This document shows, in pieces, positions 26,226-34,939 of a stretch of DNA of 35,857 nucleotides. The position numbers and the translations under genes are program-made. Each line of letters opens with the position of its first letter. Position 1 is the first letter of the stretch. The notes under the pieces are model-generated. The model was not told the origin of the DNA. It made no database searches and saw only the letters and a program-made list of their open reading frames with translations. The stretch is from Clostridium sartagoforme AAU1. GTDB lineage: Bacteria > Bacillota > Clostridia > Clostridiales > Clostridiaceae. The DNA is taken from the NCBI RefSeq assembly GCF_000401215.1, contig NZ_ASRV01000190.1, positions 1-35,857 on the forward strand, in the 5' to 3' direction.

Positions 26226-27014
26226 TTAATTAATATTCTTTAATTTTTCTTCTAATCTCGAAACAACTTTATACATAACAAAGGCTATTATAGAAAGAAT
26301 TACTATACTCATCATAACCATATCTAACTGTGAAATTTGACCACCATATACTATTAAGAATCCTAAGCCTTCTCTTGCAACTAAAAATTCACCCATAATT
26401 ACACCTACCCAGGATAATCCAACATTTATTTTAAGTGCAGAAATTAAAACCTGGATATTAGCTGGAAATACAAGATATTTTAATGTTTGAAATTTTGTTG
26501 CTTGAAGTGTTTGCATAAGCTTTAGTTTTCCCTTATCAACTTCATTAAATCCAGTTAAAACTGTTATTATTGTTGTTACTATTGAAATAAGAAGCGCTAT
26601 TACTATTATAGCTGTCATCCCATTACCCACCCAAAATATTACAATTGGTGCAAGTGCAACCTTTGGCAATGCATTTAGCACTACTAAGTATGGATCTAAA
26701 ACTTTTGATGTAAAAGGGGATGACCATAATATAATAGCTATAAAGGCTCCAAGTAATGTTCCTAACATAAAACCTAATACAGTTTCATAACAGGTTACTA
26801 ATATATGCTTTAAAAGTGTTCCTTCTTTTACAAAAGATAAAAATGAATTAATTATTCTAGTAGGGCTCGATGTTAAAAAAGGATCTATCCACTTTAATCT
26901 TGCTGCAACTTCCCATAAAGCAATGAATACTACTAATATGGCTATTCTAAATATAGCTACTTTTATTCTATCTCTTTTTATTTTTTTTATATAATTTTCA
27001 TGTTCTTTACTCAT
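26226..27014 (-). CDS. ABC transporter permease (SsuC/TauC/ThiX type)
   Basis: A 262-residue inner-membrane subunit of a BPD_transp_1-type importer. About six hydrophobic segments are visible. The cytoplasmic loop that docks the ATPase lies near residues 158-180, in the segment with LQATKFQTLKYLVFPANI. Family members move nitrate, taurine, alkanesulfonates or thiamine precursors; the specificity is set by the binding protein. The gene starts with an 8-base overlap with the ATPase gene, so the two are translationally coupled. It is the last gene of the set; a terminator follows. Confident on family, not on substrate. Confidence 0.9.
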   Translation of the reverse strand: MSKEHENYIKKIKRDRIKVAIFRIAILVVFIALWEVAARLKWIDPFLTSSPTRIINSFLSFVKEGTLLKHILVTCYETVLGFMLGTLLGAFIAIILWSSPFTSKVLDPYLVVLNALPKVALAPIVIFWVGNGMTAIIVIALLISIVTTIITVLTGFNEVDKGKLKLMQTLQATKFQTLKYLVFPANIQVLISALKINVGLSWVGVIMGEFLVAREGLGFLIVYGGQISQLDMVMMSIVILSIIAFVMYKVVSRLEEKLKNIN

Positions 27015-27774
27015 TTACTGCATCAAGCTCCTTCCATAATAAATTAAAGTACTCGTTAAACTCTGGCTCTTTTCTCCTTTGAAATGGAGTTGCTTCAGTA
27101 TTCTTAAAGTTTATCTTCACATCTAATTTTAAGTTTGCTGGCCTTTTAGTAAGGATTATTATTCTATTTGAAATTGCTATCGCTTCTCCTAAATCATGTG
27201 TAACCATAATTGCTGTTTTTCCTTCTCTTTTTATTATGCTTTTCACATCATCACAAACTTTAAGTCTTGTCTGATAGTCTAAAGCTGAAAAAGGCTCATC
27301 TAAAAGAAGTACATCTGGATTTAGCGCAAGAGTTCTAATAAGAGCAACCCTTTGCCTCATTCCTCCGGAAAGCTCTGTTGGTTTATGGTCTTTAAACTTT
27401 GATAACTGATAATTTTCTAACAACCTATCTGCTCTATCTATATTTTCTTTGCTATCTAAGCCTTTAATCTTTAACCCTAATAATACATTGCTTCTTACTG
27501 AAAGCCATTCAAATAAATAATCTTTTTGAAACATGTATCCCATTTTATCTAATCTATTTTTTATATCTTTATCTGTATATAATACATCCCCTTCAGATGG
27601 TTTTAAAAGTCCACTAATAATATTTAAAAGTGTTGATTTTCCACATCCTGATGGACCTATTATACTAACAAATTCTCCTTTTTCTATTGAAAAATTTAAA
27701 TTTTCTATTGCTTTTGTCTCATCTTTTAAAGAATGATACGTTAAACTCACATTTGATATATTTATTAAACTCAA
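27007..27774 (-). CDS. ABC transporter ATP-binding protein (SsuB/TauB/ThiZ type)
   Basis: A 255-residue ATPase. Walker A GPSGCGKST is at residues 40-48, the signature LSGGMRQR and Walker B VLLLDEPFSALD follow, and the switch histidine lies in VTHDLGEA. It powers the importer encoded with the flanking permease and binding protein genes. The start ATG 27774 is behind a strong GGGGGC-type binding site. A stable hairpin (27826-27848) lies between it and the binding protein gene and probably lets the binding protein be made in larger amount. Family certain; substrate unknown. Confidence 0.93.
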   Translation of the reverse strand: MSLINISNVSLTYHSLKDETKAIENLNFSIEKGEFVSIIGPSGCGKSTLLNIISGLLKPSEGDVLYTDKDIKNRLDKMGYMFQKDYLFEWLSVRSNVLLGLKIKGLDSKENIDRADRLLENYQLSKFKDHKPTELSGGMRQRVALIRTLALNPDVLLLDEPFSALDYQTRLKVCDDVKSIIKREGKTAIMVTHDLGEAIAISNRIIILTKRPANLKLDVKINFKNTEATPFQRRKEPEFNEYFNLLWKELDAVNE

Positions 27775-27825
27775 ATCTGTGCCCCCTTTCTAATTTATGT
27801 AAATCTTGATAGAAAGAAGTTTATT

Positions 27826-27848
27826 GGGGCTGTCAGAAAGACAGCTCC
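27826..27848 (-). promoter_or_regulatory. Intercistronic hairpin between binding protein and ATPase genes
   Basis: Arms GGGGCTGTC and GACAGCTCC around AGAAA, 10 bases past the binding protein stop, with no T run after it on the minus strand. It resembles hairpins that stabilise or cut the mRNA at the end of a binding protein gene. Confidence 0.6.
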
Positions 27849-27857
27849 ATTAAAAAT

Positions 27858-28886
27858 TTATTTAGATTTTACGGCTTCTTCTGCAAAAGTATTATTAACA
27901 ATCTTCTCAAATTCAGGTCTGTCTTGTAACAAACTACTATCATAACCTTCTATTACATCCATTAATCTATTTAAATCTTCTTCTGCAATTGATGGATTAG
28001 TTGCTATTGCATTTATTTTTCTATAATTTTTAACAACTGAGACTATTATCTCTTTATCAGTCCCAGGGAAAAATGAAATTATTGAATTAGCTACTTCTTC
28101 ATCACTATGTGTTTCAACCCACTTTTGTCCTTTATATATTGCATTAGTAAATTTTTGTACTATTTCAGGGTTCTTGTCCATATAAGATTTAGTTGTATAA
28201 AAACAAGTATATGGTAAATCTCCAACGGCTTCTCCAATTGAAGCTATTATTTTTCCACTACCTTCTTTTTCAAGCATAGAAGCTGTTGGTTCAAATAAAT
28301 TAACATATTCTCCAACTCCTGACTTAAAGGCTCCAGCTGTTGCTGTGAAGTCGATATTAGTTACTAATGATACATCCTTTCTAGGGTCTAATCCGTGATT
28401 TCTTAACACATACTCAAAAGCCATTTGTGGCATTCCACCTGGTCTCGCCCCTATTATTTCAACCCCTTTTAGATCTTCCCATTTGAAATTTGGATTTTCT
28501 TCTCTACCAACTAAAAATGATCCATCTGTTTTGGTTAGTTGTGCAAATAATACTGGATAATCTTCTCTTCCTTGATTGTGTATATATATAGCTTGCTCAG
28601 GACCAGAGAAACCTATATCCACATTTTTACTTAAAAGTTGCTGCATTGTTTTGTCTGCGCCTTGACCTGTTGATAAGTCTATCTCTATTCCTTCTTCTTC
28701 AAATAGCCCTTCATTTATGGCTACATACATAGGTGCATAAAAAACTGAACGAACTACTTCATTTAACCTAACTTTAGTTAATTCTTTTTTAGGAATTTCA
28801 TTGTTTTTTCCACATGATATAAAGCTAAAGCTTGTAATTCCTATTAAGGCTACTAATGATACTATTTTTATTAATTTATTTTTCAT
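27858..28886 (-). CDS. ABC transporter substrate-binding lipoprotein (NMT1/SsuA-like)
   Basis: A 342-residue lipoprotein. The signal sequence (about 1-24) ends in a lipobox FIS-C with the modified cysteine at C25. The body resembles NMT1/THI5-like and SsuA binding proteins: FYAPMYVAINEGLFEEEGI near residues 49-67 and the GQGADKTMQQLLSKNVDIGF region. It holds the substrate outside the membrane and hands it to the permease. Substrate candidates are alkanesulfonates, nitrate-like anions or a thiamine/pyrimidine precursor. I looked for a TPP riboswitch upstream and did not see one, which weakens the thiamine reading. The gene leads the operon. Start ATG 28886 follows AGGAGG. Confidence 0.85.
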   Translation of the reverse strand: MKNKLIKIVSLVALIGITSFSFISCGKNNEIPKKELTKVRLNEVVRSVFYAPMYVAINEGLFEEEGIEIDLSTGQGADKTMQQLLSKNVDIGFSGPEQAIYIHNQGREDYPVLFAQLTKTDGSFLVGREENPNFKWEDLKGVEIIGARPGGMPQMAFEYVLRNHGLDPRKDVSLVTNIDFTATAGAFKSGVGEYVNLFEPTASMLEKEGSGKIIASIGEAVGDLPYTCFYTTKSYMDKNPEIVQKFTNAIYKGQKWVETHSDEEVANSIISFFPGTDKEIIVSVVKNYRKINAIATNPSIAEEDLNRLMDVIEGYDSSLLQDRPEFEKIVNNTFAEEAVKSK

Positions 28887-29103
28887 TTAAACCTCCTTAT
28901 TTTTTTAATCTCTACTATGATTTATAATATGACACCACAACATATTTTGTTAAAAAATAAGATTTTTTAATTTAAATTATCAATATTATGCACTTTTCAA
29001 AGAATTAAACACTGAAAATCCTTCTTGTAAATTTCATTATTCCATTTACATCTTTATTTAATAGTGATAAATTATTAGTTGAATAGTTTAAGGAGGTTTG
29101 AAA

Positions 29104-29460
29104 ATGAAAATTTTTAGGGAAGCTCTAATAATTTTGGGCATTTACTTACTTGGAGAACTTATTTCAAAAGGACTTTCTTTACCTATACCAGGAAATATAT
29201 TGGGTATGATTATATTATTAATTTTATTATGCTGTAATATTGTAAAAGTCGAAAAAGTTGAAACCGTGTCTAATTTTTTCTTAGATCATCTAGCTTTTTT
29301 CTTTGTTCCTGCGGGGGTAGGTTTACTAACATCTTTTGATTCGATTAAGGATAGCTTAATACTAATAATACTTCTTTGCATTATTACTACATCTATAGTT
29401 ATCGTAGTCACTGGATTAACAGTTCAAATTGTTATGAATCTTCAAAAAAAGAAAAACTAA
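29104..29460 (+). CDS. lrgA: LrgA/CidA-type holin-like membrane protein
   Basis: A 118-residue membrane protein with four predicted helices. The family segments PIPGNILGMIILL (about 26-38) and FFFVPAGVGLL (about 68-78) are present. LrgA/CidA proteins behave like phage holins or antiholins and, with LrgB/CidB, influence murein hydrolase activity and export of small organic acids. I chose ATG 29104, placed 7 bases after AAGGAGG; an in-frame TTG at 29098 is too close to that site. It is followed after 21 bases by lrgB, so the pair is an operon. LrgA and CidA cannot be told apart reliably from sequence. Confidence 0.85.
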   Translation: MKIFREALIILGIYLLGELISKGLSLPIPGNILGMIILLILLCCNIVKVEKVETVSNFFLDHLAFFFVPAGVGLLTSFDSIKDSLILIILLCIITTSIVIVVTGLTVQIVMNLQKKKN

Positions 29461-29481
29461 TAAGGAGTATGAATCAAAGTA

Positions 29482-30186
29482 ATGAGTATTTTAACTGGAA
29501 ATATTTTATTCGGAATAGTAATTTCACTAATATCATTTGAAGTTGGACTTTTTATTTATAAAAAAACTAAATTCCCATTATTTAACCCTTTACTGATTTC
29601 TATTATATTAATAATTGGATTTCTGATATTATTTAAAGTGGATTTTGATGTTTATAATAAAGGAGGACAATTTATAAATATGTTTTTAGGTCCTGCAACT
29701 GTTGTTTTGGCTGTTCCCTTATATAAGCAGTTACAATTATTAAAACAACATTTAATCCCAATATTTATAGGTATTCTATTAGGTAGTAGTGTGGGCATAT
29801 TTTCTGTAGTATTCTTTGGATATATATTTAAACTGGATAAGCTTATAACTATATCTTTACTTTCTAAATCTGTTACCACACCTATAGGAATTGAAATTAC
29901 AAATCAACTTGGTGGATTAGCTCCTGTAACAGTGCTTTCTATAATCTTATCTGGAATAATTGGTGCTATAATCGGACCTATTTTATGTAAATTATTTAAA
30001 ATTAATGAGAGAGTTGCAATTGGAATTTCATTAGGAACTGCTGCACATGCAGTAGGAACAACAAAAGCATTAGAACTTGGTGAAACAGAAGGTGCTATGA
30101 GTTCTCTATCTATTGGAATAGCTGGAATAATGACAGTTTTTCTAGCACCTGCATTTTATATAATATTATCAATATTTCTTAAGTAA
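29482..30186 (+). CDS. lrgB: LrgB/CidB-type membrane protein
   Basis: A 234-residue polytopic protein of the LrgB family, with many hydrophobic segments. The family motifs LGPATVVLAVPLYK (about 69-82), the SKSVTTPIGIEI region (about 128-139) and AAHAVGTTKALE (about 187-198) are clear. It works with LrgA in control of autolysis or in pyruvate-type solute movement, as known in Staphylococcus, Bacillus (ysbAB) and Streptococcus. ATG 29482 lies 14 bases after the AAGGAG at 29462; that gap is rather long but the N-terminus is the expected one. A hairpin closes the operon. Confident. Confidence 0.9.
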   Translation: MSILTGNILFGIVISLISFEVGLFIYKKTKFPLFNPLLISIILIIGFLILFKVDFDVYNKGGQFINMFLGPATVVLAVPLYKQLQLLKQHLIPIFIGILLGSSVGIFSVVFFGYIFKLDKLITISLLSKSVTTPIGIEITNQLGGLAPVTVLSIILSGIIGAIIGPILCKLFKINERVAIGISLGTAAHAVGTTKALELGETEGAMSSLSIGIAGIMTVFLAPAFYIILSIFLK

Positions 30187-30194
30187 CATTAATA

Positions 30195-30235
30195 AAGCTC
30201 AAAGATTATAAAATATTTATATAATCTTTGAGCTT
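30195..30235. terminator. Bidirectional terminator between lrgB and topB
   Basis: A perfect 15-base stem (AAGCTCAAAGATTAT with ATAATCTTTGAGCTT) around an 11-base loop between convergent stop codons, with T-rich exits on both sides. Confidence 0.85.
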
Positions 30236-30243
30236 ATATATTT

Positions 30244-32196
30244 TTATTGATTTTTAATTTTTAGTAATTTGGTGTTTAAAAAACTTATATTAGGATTATT
30301 TAAAACCTTTGTAGTATTTTTTCTAGTATAAGCTTCTAACTTAATCATAAATTCTTTAGGCTCTATTTCCTTATCATTTACCATCTTTAATCCTTTTTCC
30401 CATGATGCTGTTAAAGATGGATTGAGAAGTGATGGTATAGATACATTTATAACTTCATAAATCATTTCTCCAAGCTCAGTTGGGGTTATAATTTGAGTTT
30501 TGTTGTTAGATTGTATATATTGTATATTTATTAATTTTTTAAGTATTTCTGCTCTGGTAGCTGAAGTTCCTATTCCAGCTCCTTTTATATGTTCACGTAA
30601 TTCTTCATCTTCTATTAACTTTCCCGCATTTTCCATAGCTATTATCATAGATCCAGTTGTATATCTCTTTGGAGGTGATGTTTCACCCTCTTTTATTTCT
30701 AATTCATTTATATTTAACTTAGTACCTTTGCGTAAGTTTTCCGGAAAAGATTCTTGTTCTTCATCTTTTTCATTTCCAAGTACAATTAAATATCCTTTAT
30801 CTATACATATTTTTTTATTTAATATAAAGCTTTCACTCCCCACTAAAATGACAATAGACATCTTACTATATTGAGCTGGTGGATAAAATATAGATAAAAA
30901 TCTTCTAAGTATAATATAATAAACTTTCTTATCTAAACTAGGCAATTTACTTAAAGTATCTTTTCCTTCTCCTGTTGGTATAATGGCATAGTGATCAGTA
31001 ATTTTACTATCATCTACATACTTGCTTTTCATTATAGATTTTGAATAATCTTTTTCCAATATTTCAGATGTAACATTAATTAACTCATCTCCTATTGGCA
31101 TATTTCTAAGTTTTATTATATTGCTTTTTATTCCTTTAGCTACAGCTGTAGATAATACTCTAGCATCTGTTCTTGGATATGTGACCATCTTTTTCTCATA
31201 TAACCCCTGAACTATTTTTAAAGTTTCATCTGGACTTATTTTGAACCTTTTGGTACATTCATTTTGAAGTTCTGCTAAATTATATAAAAGAGGTGCATTC
31301 TTCTTTTCTTTTGTTTTCTTAACCTCATTTACTACTCCAAACCCTATCTCTCTTAAATCTTTAATTAATATTTCAGCATCTTCTTTATTTTTAAATCCCA
31401 CCTCATTATACAACTTTGGAGATTCAAAATATTTAGATCCTTCTATAGATTTCCAATCACCTTTTATAATAACTTCATCATTATCCTTTATAAATTCTCC
31501 AGATATTTTATAAAAAGATGTTTTATTGAAACTCCTTATTTCTCTTTCTCTCTCAACAACCATTCCAAGAACACAAGTCATTACTCTTCCAACTGCTACT
31601 ACTACATTTTTGTCTTTTTTTAAGGCATTAGCAACTGTTTTTCCATACATAAGAGTTAATAATCTAGAGAAGTTTATACCAAATATATAATCCTCTTTAG
31701 CTCTTAAATATGCAGAATGAGCTAAAGAATCATAATCTGATAATAATTTCGCCTCTCTTATTCCTCTTCTTATTTCTTCTTCCGTCTGAGAGTCAATCCA
31801 AACTCTCTTTTTTATTTTATTAGGCTTTCCTGCCATATCATCTACTAATCTATAAATATATTCTCCTTCTCTTCCTGAGTCAGTACATACATATATACAA
31901 TCAACATCTTTTCTATTCATTAAACTGTTAACTATATTAAATTGGTTTGCAGCTGAAGAAATAACTTCATATTTATATTCATTAGGTAAGAAGGGTAAAT
32001 CTTTCAGATTCCAAAACTTTAATTTTTCGTCATAAGCTTCTGGATAACTCATTGTAACCATATGTCCTACACACCATGTAAAAATACTTTTTTCTCCCTC
32101 TATATATCCATTACTTCTTATCCCCTTAACATTGAGTAGCTTTACAAAATCCATAGCTACTGATGGTTTTTCTGCTATAAATAAAGTTTTCCCCAT
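30244..32196 (-). CDS. topB: DNA topoisomerase III
   Basis: A 650-residue type IA topoisomerase that decatenates DNA by passing single strands. The Toprim domain (1-130) has FIAEKPSVA (6-14) and CTDSGREGEY (104-113); the G at the second acidic position is normal in Firmicute TopB, which read TDAGREGE. The catalytic tyrosine is Y340 in VTYPRTDAR. The later GIGTSATRAEIL segment also matches the family. The C-terminus ends near residue 650 without the zinc-finger tail some TopB carry. It lies alone; the flanking genes have their own terminators, so it is probably monocistronic. Some TopB copies ride on mobile elements, but no such genes are seen here. Confidence 0.92.
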   Translation of the reverse strand: MGKTLFIAEKPSVAMDFVKLLNVKGIRSNGYIEGEKSIFTWCVGHMVTMSYPEAYDEKLKFWNLKDLPFLPNEYKYEVISSAANQFNIVNSLMNRKDVDCIYVCTDSGREGEYIYRLVDDMAGKPNKIKKRVWIDSQTEEEIRRGIREAKLLSDYDSLAHSAYLRAKEDYIFGINFSRLLTLMYGKTVANALKKDKNVVVAVGRVMTCVLGMVVEREREIRSFNKTSFYKISGEFIKDNDEVIIKGDWKSIEGSKYFESPKLYNEVGFKNKEDAEILIKDLREIGFGVVNEVKKTKEKKNAPLLYNLAELQNECTKRFKISPDETLKIVQGLYEKKMVTYPRTDARVLSTAVAKGIKSNIIKLRNMPIGDELINVTSEILEKDYSKSIMKSKYVDDSKITDHYAIIPTGEGKDTLSKLPSLDKKVYYIILRRFLSIFYPPAQYSKMSIVILVGSESFILNKKICIDKGYLIVLGNEKDEEQESFPENLRKGTKLNINELEIKEGETSPPKRYTTGSMIIAMENAGKLIEDEELREHIKGAGIGTSATRAEILKKLINIQYIQSNNKTQIITPTELGEMIYEVINVSIPSLLNPSLTASWEKGLKMVNDKEIEPKEFMIKLEAYTRKNTTKVLNNPNISFLNTKLLKIKNQ

Positions 32197-32217
32197 AAAA
32201 ACTTCCTTTCTAAATGA

Positions 32218-32243
32218 AATAAACCTTCAAAAGAAGGCTTATT
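32218..32243 (-). terminator. Terminator after the TspO gene
   Basis: On the minus strand AATAAGCCTTC pairs with GAAGGTTTATT (one G-U pair) around TTTT. It lies 22 bases after the TspO stop at 32265. Confidence 0.65.
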
Positions 32244-32264
32244 TATATTATACTACATATTAAC

Positions 32265-32852
32265 TTACATTTCATTAAGTAACCAAATAAAATAATTTAA
32301 AACTCCTGCAAAGATAAGCCATAGCATATAGGGAGCTATTAAAAATGCAGATATTTTATCTGCTTTAATAAATTTAATAAATGTTATACTTACTAAAACA
32401 AACAATATTATAATCCAAAAAAATGAAATTGCGTATAGCTTAAATGTAAAAAATATAAAGCTCCACATTAAATTAAATATTAATTGAACTAGATAAAAAA
32501 AGTACGCTCCATTGTCATTTATACCTTCTTTATTTTTCATATATATTCTATATGCAGCTATTCCCATTAATACATATAGTATATTCCATACTATTGGAAA
32601 AATAATAGCTGGAGGACTAAAAAATGGTTTTTTTAAAGCCTCATATGTAGAAACAGTATTTTTATTAATATATCCTACAATAAATCCCATTCCTACTGGA
32701 ATTAATATATTAATTATTAAAGGTATCAATTTAAAATTACCATTAACCTTAAATATATTTAAACCAATATCTTTTTTATTTTTCATTTTTTTAGATTTTT
32801 TAATTTTCTTTTCCTTAGATTTTTTATTTGTTTTTTTTTCCTTATTTCTCAT
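32265..32852 (-). CDS. tspO: TspO/MBR family protein with lysine-rich N-terminal extension
   Basis: A 195-residue protein. Residues about 40-195 are a five-helix TspO/MBR (translocator) domain. Family marks include KPFFSPPAIIFPIVWNILY, a MGIAAYRI segment, FNLMWSFIFF and the PYMLWLIFAGVLNYFIW tail. TspO binds tetrapyrroles and acts in porphyrin and stress control in bacteria; many firmicute versions are uncharacterised. The first 27 residues are almost only Lys with Asn, Ser and Glu, which is not part of the family fold; plain TspO is about 150-165 residues. ATG 32852 follows AGAGGTG. It may help membrane or nucleic acid contact. No operon partner. Confidence 0.85.
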   Translation of the reverse strand: MRNKEKKTNKKSKEKKIKKSKKMKNKKDIGLNIFKVNGNFKLIPLIINILIPVGMGFIVGYINKNTVSTYEALKKPFFSPPAIIFPIVWNILYVLMGIAAYRIYMKNKEGINDNGAYFFYLVQLIFNLMWSFIFFTFKLYAISFFWIIILFVLVSITFIKFIKADKISAFLIAPYMLWLIFAGVLNYFIWLLNEM

Positions 32853-32911
32853 TTATGCACCTCTATAAAATATTCATTATTATATATGCATAGACAAGTG
32901 TTTTTATGTAA

Positions 32912-34921
32912 TTAAAAATATATATCTGAAAACTCTATATCTATTTTCTCTTTTAGTTCATTAATCTCTATATTATTATTTAAAGATATAACTTCGCCTT
33001 TAAGCTCACTATCGTATGGGAATGATATCTTGAAAATATTCCCGTACTTTATTCCTGCATCTATTTTTATTTCTCCATCATGTAATTCAACTAACCCTCT
33101 AGTTAAAAATAATCCTAAACCACTACCTTCTGATGGTCTATTTAAAGATGTATTTATTTTAGTAAATTTATCGAATATTACTATTCTTTTATCTACTGGA
33201 ATTGCTTCTGCGTCATTTATTACTTCTATTATTATTTCATTATTCTCAATCTTCACCATTACATAAATATTACCCTTGTATTTTCCATACTTTAAGGAAT
33301 TTGATAATATATTCAACATTATTCTTTCTATGTAACTTTTATCGCAGTAAAAATATATTTCTTCATATTGTGGATCAAAAATCAATTTTGTTTCTCTAAG
33401 TTTCATATAAAAGTCACATGATAAAACAACATTTTCTATTATATCTACAATATTATAAACACTTTTTTCTATATCTAAAAATCCTTCTGAAAGTTTATTA
33501 CTATCTATAAAATTATTCACAGTTCTAATTAACCTTAGGCAATTTTGTTTTATTATATTATTGTTCTTATTTATTTTATTTACTTCATCACTTTTTAAAT
33601 ATATATCATTTAGCTGAAGCGCTGAATATATAACATTTATTGGAGTTCTTAATTCATGAGAAATATTTGAATAAAACTCGTCCTTAATATTTTCATCATT
33701 TATCCTTTTTTCAAGTTTAACTATTTCTTCCCTTTGCTTTATTATTTCAGTTATATCATTAAATACTAGAATTTTTTTATTATCATTAATTTTTACAAGA
33801 TCAATTTCTAAATTTCTATTTTCTCCATATTCATTTCTTGTATCTACTTCTATAGTAAAATCATTAATATCATAATTATCTGGATATTCTTCTCCAGTAA
33901 TCTTGCTTAATATTTTATTTAATTTTAGCTTATTGGAATCATATATTATTTCGTTTACCATATTATAATCTGTTTCCTTATAATCATTGGAGTACACCAT
34001 AATATCATTTTCAAAAAGTAATAATCCATCTGACAATGCCTTAACAACATCATAATATTTTTTTTCACTTTTTTCTAAGAGTAGATTTAATTCTTTTAAC
34101 TGTTTTTCTCTTCTCTTAAGACTTTTATTTAAATTGGTTTTAACCTTTTTAGCTCTATTTAAACTTTCATAAGCTCCTTCATAGACACTAGATATCAATA
34201 TCTCTTCTATTTTGGCATAAACTAAAAAATATGATATTGGCTTAGCTATCCATATAAGAAATGTAAGTTCTATATTTAATATAGCTTCTAAAACAACAAA
34301 TATATTATTTAACACTATAATTAACGTTACATCTACAATCCATTTATAGTTTTTATCAACTTTATTTTTCTTATAATAATATAATAAAAAGCCAAATAAT
34401 ATTGCTAATATCCCTTGATTCGCAATAATTGCTGAATAAGCATTATATACATCTGTTATGGAAGATATACTACTATACTCAGCTTGTACAAAAGCGAATA
34501 TAATTGGAGTAATCGTAATAAATACAATATTTTGTACCTTAGGTGAATATCCTTTTTTAAATAATACAATGCTAGATATCATGTTTAAAACTTCTAAATA
34601 TGTTATAAGTTGAAAAAGTGATAAAGAGCCAAGTATACTATTTATTGAAAAGATATATTCTAAATCTATAAACCTTACTATAGCTATATAGAAGTATCCT
34701 ATTCCTACATATTTTAGTATTTTTAACTGCTTATTATTAACACCAACTATACTCATTATAAAAATCAAAATTGAAATAGAAAAATTTAACATTTTTATTA
34801 TAAATATAAACTCATCTGTCATTTTAAAAACTAGATCAATAAAGGTCAATCCTATAAGCGTACCGATAAATACTCTTGACATTAAACACTTATGTTTATA
34901 ATTAATTTTTTCATTTAACAT
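32912..34921 (-). CDS. MASE3-like membrane sensor histidine kinase with degenerate ATP-binding G1 box
   Basis: A 669-residue kinase. Seven or eight transmembrane helices (about 15-240) form a MASE3-like sensor ending in YFLVYAKIEE. A helical linker (255-290) and a PAS-like domain (about 288-395, with FNDITEI) follow. HisKA has the phospho-acceptor H422 in NISHELRTP. In the ATPase the N-box (N538, N541) and G2 box (GSGLGL, 599-604) are intact, but the G1 box, normally D-x-G-x-G, reads N569-D-A-E-A. It starts 18 bases after the stop of a second kinase and shares the rare IPINVIYSA-x-QL region with it, so they are tandem paralogues. No response regulator is beside it. Confidence 0.88.
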   Translation of the reverse strand: MLNEKINYKHKCLMSRVFIGTLIGLTFIDLVFKMTDEFIFIIKMLNFSISILIFIMSIVGVNNKQLKILKYVGIGYFYIAIVRFIDLEYIFSINSILGSLSLFQLITYLEVLNMISSIVLFKKGYSPKVQNIVFITITPIIFAFVQAEYSSISSITDVYNAYSAIIANQGILAILFGFLLYYYKKNKVDKNYKWIVDVTLIIVLNNIFVVLEAILNIELTFLIWIAKPISYFLVYAKIEEILISSVYEGAYESLNRAKKVKTNLNKSLKRREKQLKELNLLLEKSEKKYYDVVKALSDGLLLFENDIMVYSNDYKETDYNMVNEIIYDSNKLKLNKILSKITGEEYPDNYDINDFTIEVDTRNEYGENRNLEIDLVKINDNKKILVFNDITEIIKQREEIVKLEKRINDENIKDEFYSNISHELRTPINVIYSALQLNDIYLKSDEVNKINKNNNIIKQNCLRLIRTVNNFIDSNKLSEGFLDIEKSVYNIVDIIENVVLSCDFYMKLRETKLIFDPQYEEIYFYCDKSYIERIMLNILSNSLKYGKYKGNIYVMVKIENNEIIIEVINDAEAIPVDKRIVIFDKFTKINTSLNRPSEGSGLGLFLTRGLVELHDGEIKIDAGIKYGNIFKISFPYDSELKGEVISLNNNIEINELKEKIDIEFSDIYF

Positions 34922-34939
34922 TTATTTCTCAATCATCCT

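Noticed and set aside
28887-29090. A TPP or SAM riboswitch before the ABC transporter genes
   Set aside because: No CTGAGA-type conserved core or matching stems were found in the leader.
31850-31910. Apparent loss of a Toprim aspartate in TopB (TDSGREGE)
   Set aside because: Firmicute topoisomerase III proteins normally read TDAGREGE here, so it is not a defect.
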